Shown here: piece by piece, positions 9,801-17,257 of the stretch | Numbering within the stretch: the stretch's first letter is position 1 | Layout: each line of letters starts with the position of its first letter | Program-made: the position numbers and the translations under genes | Notes under the pieces: generated by a model | What the model was told of the DNA's origin: nothing | What the model saw: the letters and a program-made list of their open reading frames with translations, nothing else | Database searches by the model: none | DNA from: Halobiforma nitratireducens JCM 10879 | GTDB lineage: Archaea; Halobacteriota; Halobacteria; Halobacteriales; Natrialbaceae | Direction: 5' to 3' | Assembly (NCBI RefSeq): GCF_000337895.1 | Contig: NZ_AOMA01000060.1 | Span: 1-43,397, forward strand | Length of the DNA: 43,397 bases

Positions 9801-10448
9801 CTCGATGCGGAGTTGGGCCTCGTCGATCCGTTCCTCGACGGTCTCGAGTTCCTCGAAGGCGTCTTCCTTCTTGGCGTCGAACTCCGCGACGCCCGCGATC
9901 TCGTCGATGATCTCCCGGCGGGCATGCGGAGTCATGTTGATGATCTCGGTAACGTCGCCCTGCATGACGACGTTGTACCCTTCCGGGGTGACGCCGGCCT
10001 GGGCCAGCAAATCCTGGATATCCGAGAGGTTGACGGAGCGATCGTTGAGATAGTAGTAGGAGTAGTAGTTGTCTTCCGTTTCCTTGACCCGACGCCGGAT
10101 GCGGATCTCGTCGACATCGCCGACGTCCTCGCTGCCGGCGGCGTTGACGACCTGCGAACGCGAGAGCGTGCCGTCGCTGTTGTCGAGGACGACCTCGACC
10201 GTCGCCTCGCGAGGGCCACTCGAGTTCGACCCGTCCTCGTGGCCGGGGTTGTAGATGAGGTCGGTCAGCTTCTCGGCGCGAATCCCGCGGGTGCGGGCCA
10301 GTCCGAGCGCGAAGAGGACGGCGTCGATGATGTTGGACTTTCCGGAGCCGTTGGGTCCGGTGATGACCGTGAAGTCCTCGTAGAACGGAATCTTCGTCTT
10401 CCGACCGAAGCTCTTGAAATTGTCCAGAACGACTGCCTTGATGTACAT
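6861..10448 (-). CDS. smc: chromosome segregation protein SMC
   Basis: SMC ATPase that, with ScpA, organises and segregates the chromosome. I place the start at ATG 10446-10448 (MYIKAVVLDNFKSF), the conserved SMC N-terminus, giving 1195 residues, typical length; the longer open frame adds 38 basic residues that do not belong. Walker A GPNGSGKSN is at 31-39. Two long Glu/Arg/Leu coiled coils flank a hinge in the middle (GVHGAVAQLGTVPGEYAVAC onward). The C-terminal head has the signature MSGGEKSLTALAF and Walker B FYALDEIDAFLD. A small coiled-coil gene lies upstream, scpA overlaps downstream. Confidence 0.97.
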   Translation of the reverse strand: MYIKAVVLDNFKSFGRKTKIPFYEDFTVITGPNGSGKSNIIDAVLFALGLARTRGIRAEKLTDLIYNPGHEDGSNSSGPREATVEVVLDNSDGTLSRSQVVNAAGSEDVGDVDEIRIRRRVKETEDNYYSYYYLNDRSVNLSDIQDLLAQAGVTPEGYNVVMQGDVTEIINMTPHARREIIDEIAGVAEFDAKKEDAFEELETVEERIDEAQLRIEEKRQRLDQLEDERRIAMRYRRLRREKEEYEGYKKASELEEKREELEATRSTIEDLEAELAELQRELDEREGTVVRLQEDLEDLNAEIERKGEEEQLRIKSEIEEIKGDISRLEDKIEASEAAIEEAESDRREAFVQIDRKQEEIEELEDETREHKLEKASIKTEVQERKQEKQQLEAEIEAVDTEFDELKAELAERKDDLEEAKTERNDLQREQDRLLDEARRRSNAIDEKETTIEEQRERLPELEDRRSDLERELEKAKKNRANIAGVVDDLTDEKRRLQSDLDELDDEIQAKQQEYAELEAKAGESGDSSFGRAVTTILNSGIDGVHGAVAQLGTVPGEYAVACETAAGGRLANVVVDDDVIGQQCIEHLKSRNAGRATFLPLTDMSQRRLPNAPSDPGVVGFAYNLVDFDDEYAGVFSYVLGDTLVVEDIETARSYMGDYRMVTLDGDLVEKSGAMTGGSGGGSRYSFTGGGEGQLERVAKQITELQEERDSLRDELRDLEERLDDARDRKTDAADEVRSIESEIESLEDERESIESEIESLENDLAELREERDSVDERMNEISAEIDEQTATIEAIEADITDLEAELEDSKIPELTDQIEELEAEIDEREDRIDEIDGKINELSLEKEYAEDAIEDLHDDIESAQNRTAEHEDRIENCETEIEAKRESLEEKRDAVAELEDELTELKAERTDLKEELAAARKKRDDQQTRVDTVESKLEGKRERESDLEWEIESLESEVDDYDPETVPDHDTVVEMIDLLQSDMEAMEPVNMLAIDEYDEVREDLEELEDGKATLVEEAEGIRDRIEQYETQKKATFMEAYEAIAAHFTEIFERLSEGTGSLHLEDEDDPFDGGLTMKAQPGDKPVQRLDAMSGGEKSLTALAFIFAIQRHNPAPFYALDEIDAFLDAVNAERVGQMVEELAVEAQFVVVSHRSAMLDRSERAIGVTMQQDNVSAVTGIDLSGDSTDPEEVTVSD

Positions 10449-10618
10449 CGTAGTTCGATTCTCCGTGGCGAGACGACCGGGCCGCCACGACGGTTCACGA
10501 CCGTGGCTGTGCGCGACGCGTGAGAGTCCGGGAGAGGACCGACGCGCCGCCCGGATGACCACTCTCCCTCTCTCTGTTTCGTCGTTTCAGCACCGTCTCC
10601 GTCCCGGTCGCCGTGCTG

Positions 10619-10921
10619 TTATGCGACGATAATGTCGTCGCTACCTGAGTCTTCCGCTTCGTCGCTTTCGACATCGGTGTCCGCGTCGGCGGCCGCTTCG
10701 GCAACCTCGTCCGGTTCCGCTTCCGCCGTCACCGTTTCGTCCAGTTCTTCGGCGTCTTCCGAGCGACGATCCGGAACGCGCGTCGGCGTCTCCGTGTCGA
10801 GTTCGGCTTCGAGGACGCGGATGCGCTCTTTGGCTTCGATGAGCTCGTCCGTCAGTCCCTCTACCGTCGACTCGAGTTCCGCGACCGTCGATTCGAGTTC
10901 CTCGACGCGGTTGTTCGACAT
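10619..10921 (-). CDS. small acidic coiled-coil protein upstream of smc
   Basis: A 100-residue protein from ATG 10919-10921 (MSNNRVEELESTVAELEST); an in-frame GTG two codons earlier is possible. Residues 5-45 form heptads of a coiled coil (VEELESTVAELESTVEGL), and the rest is an acidic, probably disordered tail ending DDIIVA. Small coiled-coil proteins next to smc are familiar in haloarchaea (I believe DUF7518, from memory). It lies in the same direction as smc-scpA, 170 bases upstream, and may share their transcript. A TATA-like sequence (TTTATATG on the minus strand, near 10944-10952) sits about 27 bases before the start, so the mRNA is probably leaderless. Confidence 0.8.
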   Translation of the reverse strand: MSNNRVEELESTVAELESTVEGLTDELIEAKERIRVLEAELDTETPTRVPDRRSEDAEELDETVTAEAEPDEVAEAAADADTDVESDEAEDSGSDDIIVA

Positions 10922-11033
10922 ATCCACTAGGCCCGTTCCCTCTCATATAAACGTACGTCAGACACAACTAGTCGTTCTGGTAATTCCTGAGCGGACTCCC
11001 GAACGCTATCGAAGTCAAAGATAGTGAGGTTTC

Positions 11034-13283
11034 ATGTACCAACGTGGATTACCGTCGCGTGAACCCATGACAGGCAACACCGCACTCGAGGACGTCGACG
11101 AGATCGTCCACGAACCGGACGAGGAGTTCGTCGAGTCGACGAACGTCTCGGAGTTCATGCGGGCCTACGGCATCGACGACTACGAGGAACTGATCGAGCG
11201 GACGACGACGGACCTCGAGGGCATCGAACAGTCGGGCGTCGACTGGTTCTGGGACGAGGTCGTCGACTACCTCGGGATCGAGTTCTACGAGGAGTACGAC
11301 GCCGTCAGGGACGACAGCGGAGCGCAACGCGGCCCGGAAGACGCAAGTAGCGCGGAACAGAGTTCCGCGAACAGTCGAGTAGCGAGGGACTCGGACCATG
11401 CAAGCGGGCCGGAGGCCCGCGAGCAGACGGCCAAGCCGCGAGACGACGGTGAAACCGCGAGCCGCGACGGCCCGCAGTTCACCGACTGGTACCCCGGCGG
11501 CAGACTCAACGTCGCGCACAATACCCTCGACCGCCACGCCGCGGTTGGCGAGGAACGGCGCAACAAGGTCGCGACTATCTGGGAAAGCGAGGACGGTGAC
11601 GTACGCGAGATCACGTACCACGAACTCCACCGCCAGTCGAACAAGGTTGCGAACGCCTTGGAGGAACGGGGTATCGAGACCGGCGACACGGTCGGCCTCT
11701 ACATGCCGATGGTGCCCGAGGTCGTCTCGATCCTCTATGGCTGTTTCAAGGTCGGTGCGATCGCCGTCCCGATCTTCTCCGGGTTCGGCGTCGACGCCGC
11801 CGCCACCCGGATCGCGGACTCGGAGTGTTCGGTACTGTTTACCGGCGACGGCTTCCTCCGGCGGGGCGATCCGGTATACCTCAAGGAGTCGGCCGACGAC
11901 GCGATCGAACAGGCCGGCTACGTCGAGAAGACGATCGTTTTCGACCGTCTCGGTTCCAGAAACGAGGCACGTAGCGCCTCGGAAGGACAAGCGGGCAGCG
12001 AACCGACCCGCGAGCAGAAGAGCGGACACGCGATTCCCTGGAACGACGACCGCGACGACTGGTGGGACGACGCCGTCGAGACCCAGGATGACGACTACGA
12101 GACCAAGTCCCTGGACTCGAGTCAGGAGTCGATGCTGCTCTATTCGTCGGGGACGACGGGCAAGCCGAAAGGCATCGTCCACACTCACGCTGGCGTGCAG
12201 GTCCAGTGTGCCAAGGAACTGTACTTCGGGTTCGACCTCAAACCAGCCGACCGGTTCTTCTGGGTCTCGGACATCGGCTGGATGATGGGGCCGTGGACGC
12301 TGATCGGGACCCACACCTTCGGCGGGACGGTCTTCATGTACGAGGGCGCGCCGGACCACCCCGAACCCGACCGGTTCTGGAAGATGATCGATCGACACAA
12401 GCTCACCCAGTTTGGCATCTCACCGACGGCGATCCGCGCTCTGGGCAAACACGGAGACGAGTGGCTCGAGGGCCACGACCTCTCTTCGCTTCGCCTGCTG
12501 GGATCGACCGGCGAGCCGTGGGACCCCGAGTCCTGGCGGTGGTTCTACGAGAACGTCGGTAACGGCGAGTGCCCGATCATCAACATCTCCGGCGGGACAG
12601 AAATCTGTGGCTGTTTCCTGATGCCGATGCCGACCGAGCCACTGAAGCCCTGCACGCTCGGCGGCCCCGGTCTCGGGATGGACATCGACATCGTCGATCG
12701 AACCGGTGAGTCGATCACTGAGAACAACGAACGCGGCTACCTCGTCGCTAGAGACTCCTGTCCGTCGATGACGAAGTCGCTGTGGTCGGGTGACGAGCGT
12801 TATCTCGAGGAGTACTGGTCGACCTTCGAGGACACGTGGGACCACGGCGACTGGGCCCAGAAGGACGAAGACGGGTTCTGGTTCCTCCACGGTCGCGCCG
12901 ACGACGCCCTGAACGTCGCTGGACGGAAGGTCGGTCCCGCGGAGGTCGAGGGTGCACTGATCGACCACGAGGCCGTCAACCAGGCAGCCGCCATCGGCGC
13001 GCCGGACGAGACCACCGGAACTGCGGTGGTGACGTACGTCATCCTCGAAGACGGGTACGACGAAGACGGAGACCTTCGCGAGGAGCTTCGAGCCCAGGTC
13101 GGGGAGGAACTCGGCAAGCCCTTCCGCCCGCGAGAGGTCCTGTTCGTCGACGAGTTCCCCAAGACACAGTCGGGCAAGATCATCCGGCGTGCCATCGAGG
13201 GGGTCTACACTGGCGAGGAACTGGGTGATATGAGCAGCATCGAGAATCCCGAAGCGCTAGAGAAACTCGAGAGCGCGCGCTGA
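11034..13283 (+). CDS. AMP-forming acyl/acetyl-CoA synthetase
   Basis: Activates a short-chain acid (probably acetate) with ATP to an acyl-adenylate and then acyl-CoA. Family motifs: ATP-binding YSSGTTGKPKGIVHTHAG, GGTEICG, the hinge region GRADDALNVAGRKVGPAEVE and the C-terminal catalytic lysine in TQSGKIIRR. The acetyl-CoA synthetase-type N-terminus (WYPGGRLNVAHNTLDRH) is present. At 749 residues it is long for the family because of two low-complexity inserts (about residues 93-142 and 307-334) that correspond to palindromic DNA inserts. Start: the ATG at 11034 has GAGGT just upstream; the ATG at 11067 (MTGNTALEDV) is an alternative. Exact substrate not provable from sequence. Confidence 0.9.
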   Translation: MYQRGLPSREPMTGNTALEDVDEIVHEPDEEFVESTNVSEFMRAYGIDDYEELIERTTTDLEGIEQSGVDWFWDEVVDYLGIEFYEEYDAVRDDSGAQRGPEDASSAEQSSANSRVARDSDHASGPEAREQTAKPRDDGETASRDGPQFTDWYPGGRLNVAHNTLDRHAAVGEERRNKVATIWESEDGDVREITYHELHRQSNKVANALEERGIETGDTVGLYMPMVPEVVSILYGCFKVGAIAVPIFSGFGVDAAATRIADSECSVLFTGDGFLRRGDPVYLKESADDAIEQAGYVEKTIVFDRLGSRNEARSASEGQAGSEPTREQKSGHAIPWNDDRDDWWDDAVETQDDDYETKSLDSSQESMLLYSSGTTGKPKGIVHTHAGVQVQCAKELYFGFDLKPADRFFWVSDIGWMMGPWTLIGTHTFGGTVFMYEGAPDHPEPDRFWKMIDRHKLTQFGISPTAIRALGKHGDEWLEGHDLSSLRLLGSTGEPWDPESWRWFYENVGNGECPIINISGGTEICGCFLMPMPTEPLKPCTLGGPGLGMDIDIVDRTGESITENNERGYLVARDSCPSMTKSLWSGDERYLEEYWSTFEDTWDHGDWAQKDEDGFWFLHGRADDALNVAGRKVGPAEVEGALIDHEAVNQAAAIGAPDETTGTAVVTYVILEDGYDEDGDLREELRAQVGEELGKPFRPREVLFVDEFPKTQSGKIIRRAIEGVYTGEELGDMSSIENPEALEKLESAR
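11311..11460. repeat. palindromic in-frame insert 1 in the CoA ligase gene
   Basis: About 150 bases of non-family coding sequence containing two strong hairpins: CGCGGAAC/GTTCCGCG (11351-11369, 8-bp stem, 3-base loop) and GCGGGCC/GGCCCGC (11404-11420, 7-bp stem, 3-base loop). It shares CAAGCGGGC (11401-11409) and CCCGCGAGCAGA (11416-11427) with insert 2, so the two look like copies of one element. Outer edges are approximate. Confidence 0.6.
11952..12036. repeat. palindromic in-frame insert 2 in the CoA ligase gene
   Basis: About 85 bases translating to a Gly/Ser/Glu/Ala-rich stretch between family-conserved blocks. It contains CGAGGC/GCCTCG (11963-11981) and a GCGGG/CCCGC stem, plus the two motifs shared with insert 1: CAAGCGGGC (11988-11996) and CCCGCGAGCAGA (12007-12018). 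Edges are approximate. Confidence 0.6.
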
Positions 13284-13389
13284 CGACCGAGGACCTAAGA
13301 CGGGGACTCGTCGGTTTTCGCTGTCGACCACTGCGGATCGGCAGCTCGCTGCTGTGTGTGGATCGGTGGCGGAACGAGAACCGGAGAGG

Positions 13390-14208
13390 TTAGTTGAGGA
13401 TCGACTGTGCGACCGTCGCGAGCTGGCCGTTGTCGGCTTCCTGGAGTCGTTCATCGCCGATCTTCAGGCGAAGTCGGGGTCGACCGACATCGATCGGAAC
13501 CTTCTCGGTATCGATCAGTCCCATATCCTCGAGTTTGGTCTTCGTTCGGGAGAACGTCGCCTTGGAGGCGATCCCGACGTCTTCGCCCCACTTGCTAATG
13601 TCGTACAGTAGCGCGTCGTTCTTCGCGGCGACCAGCAGCGAGATCGTGACTTCGTCGAGCCCGTCGCCGTCGCCACGGGCCGTCTCCAGCGAGTCCAGAA
13701 TCGCGGAGAAGTCTTCCTGCGCTTCGGCGCTGATCTCTTCGGTGAGTGTTTCCTGTACGTCGCTGATCGGCGGGGTTCGGAGGTTGAACGTTTCGGCATC
13801 CTCCCAGCGGGTCGCGTAGGTGTCGTACGTGTCCTCGACGAAGCTCTCGTCTGCGGTGACGAGGCCGCCGACGCGGTCGCCCGCGTGAACGATCGCGACG
13901 ATTCGATCTTCGGTGATCAAAAGCGAATTCTCGGGTGCTTCCTCGAGTGTGCGAAGCGCGAGTGCGTCCTGGCTGATGAGATCGGCCGCGTTCGACGCTA
14001 CGATGAAGTCGTCCATGACGTCTTTGAGCGTTCGCTCGTCGGCGAGCATGTGGACCGTCGGAAGGGAGCCGTCGAACTCGGTCGCCACCGAGACGAACTC
14101 TTCGATCCCGTCCCAGGATGGGTTGATCATATAGACGTCCCCACTCGCATCCTCGAGCACGGACCCGAGGATATCGTCAATCTGATGATTGAGTAAATTC
14201 GAGGTCAT
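13390..14208 (-). CDS. tbsP: TbsP-like transcriptional regulator
   Basis: A 272-residue haloarchaeal regulator. The N-terminal ~150 residues (MTSNLLNHQIDDILGSVLED) form an alpha/beta sensor-like region; the C-terminal part (residues about 190-260) has a winged helix (LLVAAKNDALLYDISKWGE, then KATFSRTKTKLEDMGLI). From memory this matches the DUF5821/TbsP proteins that, with TrmB, control gluconeogenic and sugar-uptake genes in Haloferax; the match is by recollection, not alignment. A TATA-like stretch lies about 30-40 bases upstream. Its neighbour, the divergent small gene at 14453, might be a target. Confidence 0.75.
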   Translation of the reverse strand: MTSNLLNHQIDDILGSVLEDASGDVYMINPSWDGIEEFVSVATEFDGSLPTVHMLADERTLKDVMDDFIVASNAADLISQDALALRTLEEAPENSLLITEDRIVAIVHAGDRVGGLVTADESFVEDTYDTYATRWEDAETFNLRTPPISDVQETLTEEISAEAQEDFSAILDSLETARGDGDGLDEVTISLLVAAKNDALLYDISKWGEDVGIASKATFSRTKTKLEDMGLIDTEKVPIDVGRPRLRLKIGDERLQEADNGQLATVAQSILN

Positions 14209-14420
14209 GCCTGTAGAGAAGTAAACGGTAGAAACTTACTTAATTTTGTCGGCCGTTTAGCCGCCAGAACTTCTGATCTCGGTTGTCAACCGGTAATTTT
14301 CTCCGTTACGAGGCGAGACTGAACGAGACACCGGTCGTGAAACTATTACACTGCCGCACAACCGCCGTTCGAGAAACGGTAGGGACTGCAATAATGTCAG
14401 TAATCGGTGACTACAATAAA

Positions 14421-14427
14421 TATATAA
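14421..14427 (+). promoter_or_regulatory. TATA box for a leaderless microprotein gene
   Basis: TATATAA, in an AT-rich context, is centred 29 bases before the ATG at 14453. That spacing puts transcription start within a few bases of the start codon, as in leaderless haloarchaeal mRNAs. Confidence 0.55.
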
Positions 14428-14452
14428 CCGTCATCTGCAATTACTGAATCGC

Positions 14453-14620
14453 ATGGGTGATCGAGGCCAGCGACCGTGGTGGGTCGCGAACGGTCACGGG
14501 AGCGAACAGTCAGAACGAACGGAGACGGAGCCGAGTCCGGGATCGGAACCGGAACCGGAACCGGAACCGGAGTCGGAGGCCGCGCGGGCAAAAGGAATCA
14601 GCGCGTACGGCGGTCCCTGA
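14453..14620 (+). CDS. 55-residue acidic microprotein with Glu-Pro repeat
   Basis: A short open frame from ATG 14453 to TGA 14618-14620. The product starts MGDRGQRPWWVANGHG, continues with a run of Glu-Pro dipeptides encoded by a 6-base repeat (GAACCG), and ends AKGISAYGGP. Support: a clear TATA box at leaderless spacing, GC-rich third codon positions and acidic composition. Against: no homologue known to me and a low-complexity middle. It lies between divergent tbsP and the convergent CHAT protease. Function unknown. Confidence 0.5.
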   Translation: MGDRGQRPWWVANGHGSEQSERTETEPSPGSEPEPEPEPESEAARAKGISAYGGP

Positions 14621-14795
14621 TCACAGCGGACGGCCGTAAGCTCCGAGTCGGGCCCACCGGCGTCCGACGGCGGTCTAGGGCCCTCGACAGCGGCTATCCT
14701 GATTTTCCGTGAAGACGCTCGAAAGTCGCCACGTTCCCGAGTGAGCGAGACGACGGTCCCGCGAGATCACTATGCCGTGAACGCCGCGGACGATG

Positions 14796-17087
14796 TCAGT
14801 CCTCGAATCGTTGCCACACTTCCCCGGACCAGTAGAGATCGCCGTCGTAGATCACCGACGCTTCGGTTTCTCGGAGAAGCCCCGCCAACTCGGGCCCCGT
14901 GAGCAACATCGTCGACTCGTTGCCACAGAGGTACGCACGGTCGTCGGCTCCAGTGTGGGGATGGTAGTAGCCGCCCGTCTCGCGGGTAGCGTAACAGTCA
15001 AGCGTCACGAGGTAGTCCGCGGCGTCTTCGCGCCCGGTCGAACGGCCGTCCGTCCCGTCGTCTCCGTCGTATCGCTCGACGGTCACCGTCGTCGGGAACC
15101 GATGGTCAGCCTGCGTGAGCGAGTGGGTCCCGTCCCCGACGACGGCGTAGTCTTTTCCCATCATAATCCGCCGTCGGGCCAGTTGCATCGCCCGCTCGAT
15201 GCTGAACCCGTGGACCAACAGCTTCGCGAACGTCGAGCCGACCCTGACCGCGTGGTCGTTGAGCACCTGCGAGAACGTCACCGCACCGGCGACGCTGCCT
15301 TTCTCGATCAGGGCCCGTCCCTCGTAGTAGGAGCCACAGGCGTTGAGGAAGAACGTCTCGGTGTTGCACGCTGCAAGCGACGAGATCGAGAGGTTCCCGT
15401 CGGGACACCGGAGCCCGTCGGTCTCACAGTGGCCAATGTAGTGGACGAAATCGTGATCGCTCTCGAACGTGCGGGCCAGGTCCGCCTTCGCGAGTGACTC
15501 GTCGACGGTCACGTCGAGCGACAACTCTTCCGAGCGCCGACGATAGATATCCGCAACGGCGTCGCCTTCACCCGCCATTTCAGGGTCGTTGAGGACGACA
15601 CTGATCGACGTGCCGTCGCTCGAGCGCGCGAGGTGTTCGAGCCGGTTCCGGTAGGCCGCTGGCGCGGATTTGTAGACGTCGATCGGAACGCCGTCGGCGA
15701 GCCAGCCGTGGACCCGGCCGTGGCGCAACTCCGGCTTGACGACATCGACCGACGCGACTTCCCGCGAGCTTGCACGATCGCCGACGGTCGGCTCGAGCCC
15801 GTCACGACCCGATCCACCGCCACGATAGAAGTCCTCGAGCGACCGTTCGATCAGTTCCTGTCCCTCGAGCGCCGAGGTCCGTGGACGGTAGATCAGGCTC
15901 ATTCGATCGAGCAGGAACGGAAGCGTCTCGACGCGGTCGAACTCCGGGGCGACGTACGTCGAGAGGTGCCACTCCGGCAGCCGGTGTTCGATCGCGGCGA
16001 ACGGAACGTCGAGGTACGTCGCAAGTCGGTCCTGGGGGTTCGCGCCGTAAAGCGCGTCGGCGTCGAGATCGAGAGCCGTGAGTACGTTTCCTTCCGCAAG
16101 CGTCGTTCCGTGGGGCCCGACGTTGCGGACCAGACAGTCGAGGAAGAAACACTTCCGGAGCAACCGCTCGACGTCGCGTTCGAGAGCCGGCGGGGACTCG
16201 AGTTCTCGCTCGATCCCACGGTCGACGAGGACGAGCCGCGGTTTCCGCTCCGACCGCCGGCTCCCCATGGTCCGACGGTTCGCGCCGGGTCGTCCGTCGC
16301 CGAGCATCGGATCGGTTCGAACCCTCGCCTGCAGGTAGTACGCCAGTGGTGCGGTGGCGTACAGCGCCTCGTAGGTCGGGGGGACGACGAGCTCGATCCC
16401 GTTCGTGGGCGTCTCCGACGCGACGGCGTCCGGGACGGTGAGTTCGTCACCGCGCTCGAGTAGCGGGGGGTGCCCTCGAAGCGTCGGGTAGGACCGTTCG
16501 GGGCCGGCCGTTTTGTGCGAGGCAGCGAGGTGCGACATCGCCTCGGCGACGCTGGCGGGGTCGTCCGGAACCGTGATCGTCTCGGCGGGGAGTTCGTGGC
16601 GGCTGCGGAAACCGAGGACGACGCGGGTTTGTTCGGGAAAGGAGACGATGACAGATTCGAAATCCGGCGTCTTTCGGACGGTGGCACGGCCGGAGAACCG
16701 GAGATACGTCTTGATCTCCGTGTCCACGTCGACGACGTACTCGCCGGGAGGCAGTGATAGGGGCTCGCCGCCGGGGTCGAGTTCGTACCGATGGGGTCCC
16801 GCGTCGGCTCCCGTTCCCGCGCCGTTCGTGTTCCCCGCCCCGGAGACGGTCTTCCCCTCGTCTCGCCCGCCGGTGACAGTGCCAGAACCGGACCCGAGCG
16901 AAAACGCGTAGACGACCGCGTGCGGGAACGCGAGCCGTGAGGCGCGTACGACCAGGGTTTCGTCGACCGGACGCGGGAAGTCGGGGCCGTCTCCATCGAC
17001 CGAGAGATCGGGGGCCCGAACGGACAACTCGGCGTCGTCCGCATCGGTGACCCGGAGTGCGCGGCCGTCCAACTCCCATTCTATCAT
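14796..17087 (-). CDS. CHAT-domain (caspase-like) protease
   Basis: A 763-residue cytoplasmic protein with a CHAT/clan CD peptidase domain in its C-terminal half. The probable catalytic dyad is visible: His553 in DFVHYIGHC after a beta strand, and Cys584 in FFLNACGSYYEG. The following GSVAGAVTFSQVLND and a helix (ERAMQLARRRIMMG) fit the fold. Residues 65-97 are a Gly/Thr-rich low-complexity insert; residues 110-400 are an unassigned region that could be a sensor or substrate adaptor; about 100 residues follow the protease domain. In bacteria CHAT proteases act in defence and regulated death; here there is no gasdermin-like or other obvious partner next to it. It is divergent from glyA. Confidence 0.8.
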   Translation of the reverse strand: MIEWELDGRALRVTDADDAELSVRAPDLSVDGDGPDFPRPVDETLVVRASRLAFPHAVVYAFSLGSGSGTVTGGRDEGKTVSGAGNTNGAGTGADAGPHRYELDPGGEPLSLPPGEYVVDVDTEIKTYLRFSGRATVRKTPDFESVIVSFPEQTRVVLGFRSRHELPAETITVPDDPASVAEAMSHLAASHKTAGPERSYPTLRGHPPLLERGDELTVPDAVASETPTNGIELVVPPTYEALYATAPLAYYLQARVRTDPMLGDGRPGANRRTMGSRRSERKPRLVLVDRGIERELESPPALERDVERLLRKCFFLDCLVRNVGPHGTTLAEGNVLTALDLDADALYGANPQDRLATYLDVPFAAIEHRLPEWHLSTYVAPEFDRVETLPFLLDRMSLIYRPRTSALEGQELIERSLEDFYRGGGSGRDGLEPTVGDRASSREVASVDVVKPELRHGRVHGWLADGVPIDVYKSAPAAYRNRLEHLARSSDGTSISVVLNDPEMAGEGDAVADIYRRRSEELSLDVTVDESLAKADLARTFESDHDFVHYIGHCETDGLRCPDGNLSISSLAACNTETFFLNACGSYYEGRALIEKGSVAGAVTFSQVLNDHAVRVGSTFAKLLVHGFSIERAMQLARRRIMMGKDYAVVGDGTHSLTQADHRFPTTVTVERYDGDDGTDGRSTGREDAADYLVTLDCYATRETGGYYHPHTGADDRAYLCGNESTMLLTGPELAGLLRETEASVIYDGDLYWSGEVWQRFED

Positions 17088-17227
17088 TCGAGATTCGGAA
17101 TGTCCCCCCGATTAGTTAGTTGTACTGGATAGTGTGGTACCGATAGTTATTTCTTGTGGCATGGAAACACACCTCGCTTCAGAACGTCACCCCCTCGCTG
17201 GAGGCTACCCCGGCAGGGAAAGGTACA

Positions 17228-17235
17228 CTTATACG
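17228..17235 (+). promoter_or_regulatory. TATA-like element of glyA
   Basis: CTTATACG is centred about 26 bases before the ATG at 17258, which supports that start and a leaderless transcript rather than the longer open frame beginning at 17156. Confidence 0.5.
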
Positions 17236-17257
17236 ATTGCCAGTCACCCTTTCGCAC

